Of a stretch of DNA of 15,511 nucleotides, positions 13,488-15,511 are shown in pieces. The stretch's first letter is position 1. Every line of letters begins with the position of its first letter. Where the stretch lies: assembly GCA_026394025.1 (NCBI GenBank), contig JAPKZC010000991.1, forward strand, positions 2,178 through 17,688, written 5' to 3'. The position numbers and the translations under genes are program-made. The notes under the pieces are model-generated. The model saw only the letters and a list, made by a program, of their open reading frames with translations. It was not told where the DNA came from and did not search any database. The DNA comes from Candidatus Solibacter sp. Lineage in GTDB: Bacteria; Acidobacteriota; Terriglobia; Bryobacterales; Bryobacteraceae.

Positions 13488-13943
13488 ATGGCGTCCGTCC
13501 GGATCTATCAGAAGAGAGAGGTTCGCCTCGACCGGCTCAACATCAAGCAGGCGCAGATGTTCAAGATCGCCAACGTCGGCGTGGCGTCCGTCAAGAACCG
13601 TCTGGCCGCATCGCAGGGACCGGACGACGGCGCGGCCAAGCCGCTCTCGAAGTACTACGCTATCCGCAAGACCAAGATGGGCAAGGGCAATCGCCGCAAC
13701 CTGATGTTGACCGGCGACATGCTCCGGAACTTTCAGGTGCGGACGGTCAGCGAGAACAAGGCCAAGGCCAGCAACTCGACCCGCAAGGATCGGGTCAAGG
13801 CTTGGATCACAAACAAGATCGAACCGTGGGTAGTGTTCTCCCCTAAGAATCGCGAGGCGGTCCAGCGGACGGCGCAGACGCTCATCACACAGATGGCACC
13901 GCGCCTCGCGATGGAGCGCGGCCTCGGCGGTAAACAACGATGA
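13488..13943 (+). CDS. Z/HK97-gp10-like neck or tail-completion protein
   Basis: A 151-residue basic protein from ATG 13488, preceded by TGAGG at 13478-13482 that overlaps the FII-like stop. It contains a long helical N-terminus (LNIKQAQMFKIANVGVASVKN) and NLMLTGDMLRNFQVRTVSENKAK. This is the kind of motif (L.L.TG.ML..F) seen in gpG/gp10-type virion morphogenesis proteins. The position between FII- and U-like genes fits lambda Z. The family call is by pattern and order only. Confidence 0.65.
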   Translation: MASVRIYQKREVRLDRLNIKQAQMFKIANVGVASVKNRLAASQGPDDGAAKPLSKYYAIRKTKMGKGNRRNLMLTGDMLRNFQVRTVSENKAKASNSTRKDRVKAWITNKIEPWVVFSPKNREAVQRTAQTLITQMAPRLAMERGLGGKQR

Positions 13944-14413
13944 TCGACACCTCGGGACTGGTAGACAACCTCGTCGCACTCCTGCGCGACATACCCGAAC
14001 TGGTCGAGGAGATGGGCGGCGATCCGGAGAGGATCTTCGCGTATCACGACCAGTACCCCAAAAGGGCCAGCCTGCCGCACGCCATCCACCAGATGCCCGC
14101 GCCGTCGATCATGGCGGTGTGGCAGGGAACGACTCCCGGCGCCTTCGGTGACTTTGACGTCTGGAAACATGAGGTCACGTTGTTCCTGCGTGCGCGGGAA
14201 ACGTTCGATGGCGACCCGCCGACTCCCTATTACCGGATGTTCCGGTTGATCTGGAAGGGCGTTCCGGCCGGGAGCGGCGTGGCCATGAACAACACCACCG
14301 TCCACGCATCCTTCTACCCGATGGACGTGCCGTCGATCCTGCGGCGCACGGACGGGGAGGGCTTGGATTACTTCGAAGTGCCAACCACGTTCACCGAGAT
14401 TGGAGACGATTGA
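13940..14413 (+). CDS. U-like tail terminator protein
   Basis: A 157-residue protein whose ATG overlaps the previous stop (ATGA, 13940-13943). It begins MIDTSGLVDNLVALLRDIPELV, then YHDQYPKRASLPHAIHQMP, FDVWKHEVTLFLRARE and YYRMFRLIWKGVP, ending FEVPTTFTEI. The layout and position suit the tail-terminator family (lambda gpU), which caps the tail tube and joins it to the head. It is the last phage gene in the window, and no tail-tube or tape-measure gene follows. Confidence 0.65.
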   Translation: MIDTSGLVDNLVALLRDIPELVEEMGGDPERIFAYHDQYPKRASLPHAIHQMPAPSIMAVWQGTTPGAFGDFDVWKHEVTLFLRARETFDGDPPTPYYRMFRLIWKGVPAGSGVAMNNTTVHASFYPMDVPSILRRTDGEGLDYFEVPTTFTEIGDD

Positions 14414-14421
14414 CTCTCGTG

Positions 14422-15354
14422 TTAAGGGACATCAGGGAACCACCAGTAGTCTGGCCTCAACTGACCGGCCAATTGCGGGTTCGTCTGCTTTGCATTTTCC
14501 AACAGAATGATGCTGTACGTATAGAGTTGCCAGGCGCGAGCCCACGCTCGATAACGCGGCAGCAGGATGTCATCTTGCTTCGCGGAAATCGTTGACACAA
14601 GTGAATCAGCCATATTTTGTGCCTCGCGGTATCGATGGAGTTGGGCCATCACGCGAGCGAGCATGGCTTGGCCCTCAACATACTGGGGTTTCTGTTTGTC
14701 GCCTACTTCATCCCGCGGAATCTGCGCTGCGATCTTGCGTGCTTCATCGAGGGCCTTCGCGCCCTCTGCGTCCAGGCCCGCAATTGCGAGGGCGTTCGCC
14801 ACGTAAGTCAAGTGAGTTGCCCTGAAGAAGGGCGGCTGATCTTTCGGCTCGGGGGCCTGCTGCAAAATCGTGACGGTAAGCGTTGAGGCACCTGCCCAAG
14901 CCGCGTATGGCGCGATTTCGTAAATGACGGTTGAGGCCCAGTCTTTGTCATTTCTGCCTGAGATTTGTCTGTGTGCTTGAACCAGCTTCACGGCCTCCTC
15001 CGGCCGGTTCGCTTTGGCGAGTTTGCCTGCGAGGAAGCCAACCGCCCTGGCGCGGTAGTCAGGATATTCACTGTATGGGATCTTTTCCAGCGTACTTATC
15101 GCTTCATCGAGCTTTCCTGAATTACTCAACTGTTCCACAAGGGGCTGGAGCATCTCCGCCTTCTGGCTCTTGTCCAGTTCGTTGGCAATGGCCATCGCAG
15201 ACTCGACCGACCCTATTTCCGACAAGCTTCGGCCGTATCGACGAAGAACGGTACCAATGCTGAAGGAGTCCTTCTTAGCGCGCAGGTCTTCGACAAGCGC
15301 GCGGGCTTCTGGTAGTTTGCCAGCTTTGACCAGGGCGCCTGCAACCGATCCCAT
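14422..15354 (-). CDS. TPR-repeat protein, probably 5'-truncated
   Basis: A 310-residue protein made of helical repeats of the tetratricopeptide type: AGALVKAGKLPEARALVEDL (about 5-24), LVEQLSNSGKLDEAISTLEKI (about 72-92), FLAGKLAKANRPEEAVKLVQA (about 107-127), and further repeats to about 250. It has no signal peptide, and the first repeat begins right at the start. The frame is open upstream of ATG 15354 as far as a TAA at 15415-15417, and the extra residues (GLAAVTQACRKDTVHFEK) read like more of the protein, with no ribosome site. So it may have lost its 5' part. Its stop lies 8 bases from the end of the last phage gene, convergent. TPR proteins bind partners; no function is assigned. Confidence 0.8.
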   Translation of the reverse strand: MGSVAGALVKAGKLPEARALVEDLRAKKDSFSIGTVLRRYGRSLSEIGSVESAMAIANELDKSQKAEMLQPLVEQLSNSGKLDEAISTLEKIPYSEYPDYRARAVGFLAGKLAKANRPEEAVKLVQAHRQISGRNDKDWASTVIYEIAPYAAWAGASTLTVTILQQAPEPKDQPPFFRATHLTYVANALAIAGLDAEGAKALDEARKIAAQIPRDEVGDKQKPQYVEGQAMLARVMAQLHRYREAQNMADSLVSTISAKQDDILLPRYRAWARAWQLYTYSIILLENAKQTNPQLAGQLRPDYWWFPDVP

Positions 15355-15448
15355 CTTCTCGAAGTGTACTGTGTCCTTTCGGCAGGCCTGCGTGACGGCA
15401 GCTAACCCGCCCTGTTAAGTTCATTCAGTCGCCGAGGTGCGGCTGATA

Positions 15449-15511
15449 ATGAACCGTGCAAGCACATCCATTCCAGAACCAGTGGCACACCTACAACGCC
15501 AACTGGAGCAG
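15449..15511 (+). CDS. Start of a gene running off the right edge, possibly IS66-type TnpA accessory protein
   Basis: The frame from ATG 15449 is open for all 21 remaining codons (MNRAS, then IPEPVAHLQRQLEQ). GAGGTG at 15434-15439 lies 9 bases before the ATG. The sequence resembles the N-terminus of IS66-family accessory proteins (short, Gln/Arg-rich helix), but 21 residues are too few to be sure. If right, an insertion sequence begins near 15415 beside the truncated TPR frame. The rest of the gene is outside the window. Confidence 0.4.
   Translation, partial: MNRASTSIPEPVAHLQRQLEQ

Noticed and set aside
1..15511. CRISPR arrays, tRNA or rRNA genes, integrase and att sites
   Set aside because: I looked for spaced direct repeats, cloverleaf-like or rRNA-like segments and recombinase motifs, and found none.

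Overview
The window carries the packaging and head module of a lambda-type tailed phage, probably an integrated prophage or prophage-derived element, in a GC-rich bacterium. Many genes start on GTG or ATG behind purine-rich Shine-Dalgarno sites. I cannot fix the host taxon. The DUF3489-type gene, the TPR gene and a possible IS66-type gene at the right edge are compatible with Acidobacteria or Proteobacteria, but that is a guess.

Layout. Positions 1-89 hold the broken end of a ParB-like domain that closely matches part of the next gene. Positions 90-498 hold no convincing gene. Then come two ParB-domain/DNA methyltransferase fusions (499-2091 and 2735-4039), with an unrecognised 198-residue protein between them (2134-2730). 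Two small genes on the minus strand (4091-4507 and 4580-5017) interrupt the plus-strand cluster. Each has nearly the same intrinsic terminator after it and the same 14-base element before it, which is a moron-like arrangement. One encodes a DUF3489-type domain with a long histone-H1-like Lys/Ala tail.

From 5108 the structural operon runs in lambda order on the plus strand: small terminase, large terminase, gpW-like joining protein, portal, S49 head protease with a nested scaffold read from an internal start, decoration protein, an intrinsic terminator, major capsid protein, two unassigned small structural proteins, an FII-like head-tail joining protein, a Z/HK97-gp10-like protein and a U-like tail terminator. 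These genes would package DNA into a procapsid, mature it and close the neck. The two methyltransferases probably modify phage or host DNA.

The module stops at 14413 with no tail tube, tape measure or baseplate genes. Eight bases further on, a convergent TPR-repeat gene (14422-15354) begins, in DNA that looks less GC-rich. Its reading frame stays open upstream of its first ATG to about 15414, next to the start of another gene (15449 to the right edge) that resembles an IS66-type accessory protein. The right side therefore looks like a rearrangement junction. No integrase, att site, lysis gene, tRNA, rRNA or CRISPR array was found.
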